Below are positions 6,495-6,496 of a stretch of DNA of 6,496 nt, one piece after another. The DNA lies in NCBI GenBank assembly GCA_023429265.1, contig JAEYVS010000168.1, forward strand, positions 1-6,496, read 5' to 3'. The translations under genes were made by a program, and so were the position numbers. Position 1 is the first letter of the stretch, and every line of letters starts with the position of its first letter. The notes beneath the pieces were generated by a model. It ran no database searches and had not been told where the DNA came from. It worked only from the letters and a program-made list of their open reading frames with translations. The stretch comes from Bacteroidota bacterium. GTDB lineage: Bacteria; Bacteroidota; Ignavibacteria; Tepidaquicellales; Tepidaquicellaceae.

Positions 6495-6496
6495 AA

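Noticed and set aside
1..6496. Mobile element, CRISPR array, toxin-antitoxin or defence system
   Set aside because: No transposase, integrase, nuclease or repeat-spacer pattern was found; all six genes are accounted for by peptidase, membrane and regulatory families.

Overview
The window is a gene-dense bacterial fragment of moderate GC with six protein-coding genes, no RNA genes, no mobile elements and no CRISPR array. Weak Shine-Dalgarno signals before most starts, a TAnnTTTG-type promoter element, and an M61 peptidase with an HEFFH-V-T-P-L-N-I-H-S active site all point to the Bacteroidota/Ignavibacteriota (FCB) group. That placement is an inference from style and family resemblance, not proven.

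Plus strand, 1-4318. A secreted or periplasmic M61-family metallopeptidase with a C-terminal PDZ domain (20-1897) is followed by a strong rho-independent terminator (1925-1959). Next is a short leader with an imperfect palindrome lying on a candidate -7 promoter element (1967-1991). This leads into a compact set of three genes. The first is an HdeD/DUF308 six-helix membrane protein (2044-2583). Its stop codon overlaps the start of a 12-helix APC-superfamily amino acid permease (2583-3926). After a 20-nt gap comes a 123-residue STAS/SpoIIAA-like cytosolic protein (3947-4318) with an unusually good ribosome binding site. An HdeD protein coupled to an APC transporter recalls the partners of enterobacterial acid-resistance islands, but no decarboxylase is present here, so an acid-stress role is only a hypothesis.

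Minus strand, 6494-4327. Three genes read leftwards and converge on the STAS gene with only 8 nt between the two stop codons. In order of transcription they are an unrecognised polytopic membrane protein that touches the right edge (its start may lie outside), an RDD-family membrane protein 2 nt downstream, and a zinc-ribbon/TPR protein with two C-terminal membrane helices. The tight spacing suggests co-transcription. The trio looks like a membrane-associated set of uncharacterised function, and it is the least explained part of the window.

I saw no clear evidence of a new defence system, mobile element or RNA element. The most useful leads are the HdeD-APC-STAS operon with its palindromic promoter and the orphan membrane/RDD/zinc-ribbon-TPR cluster.
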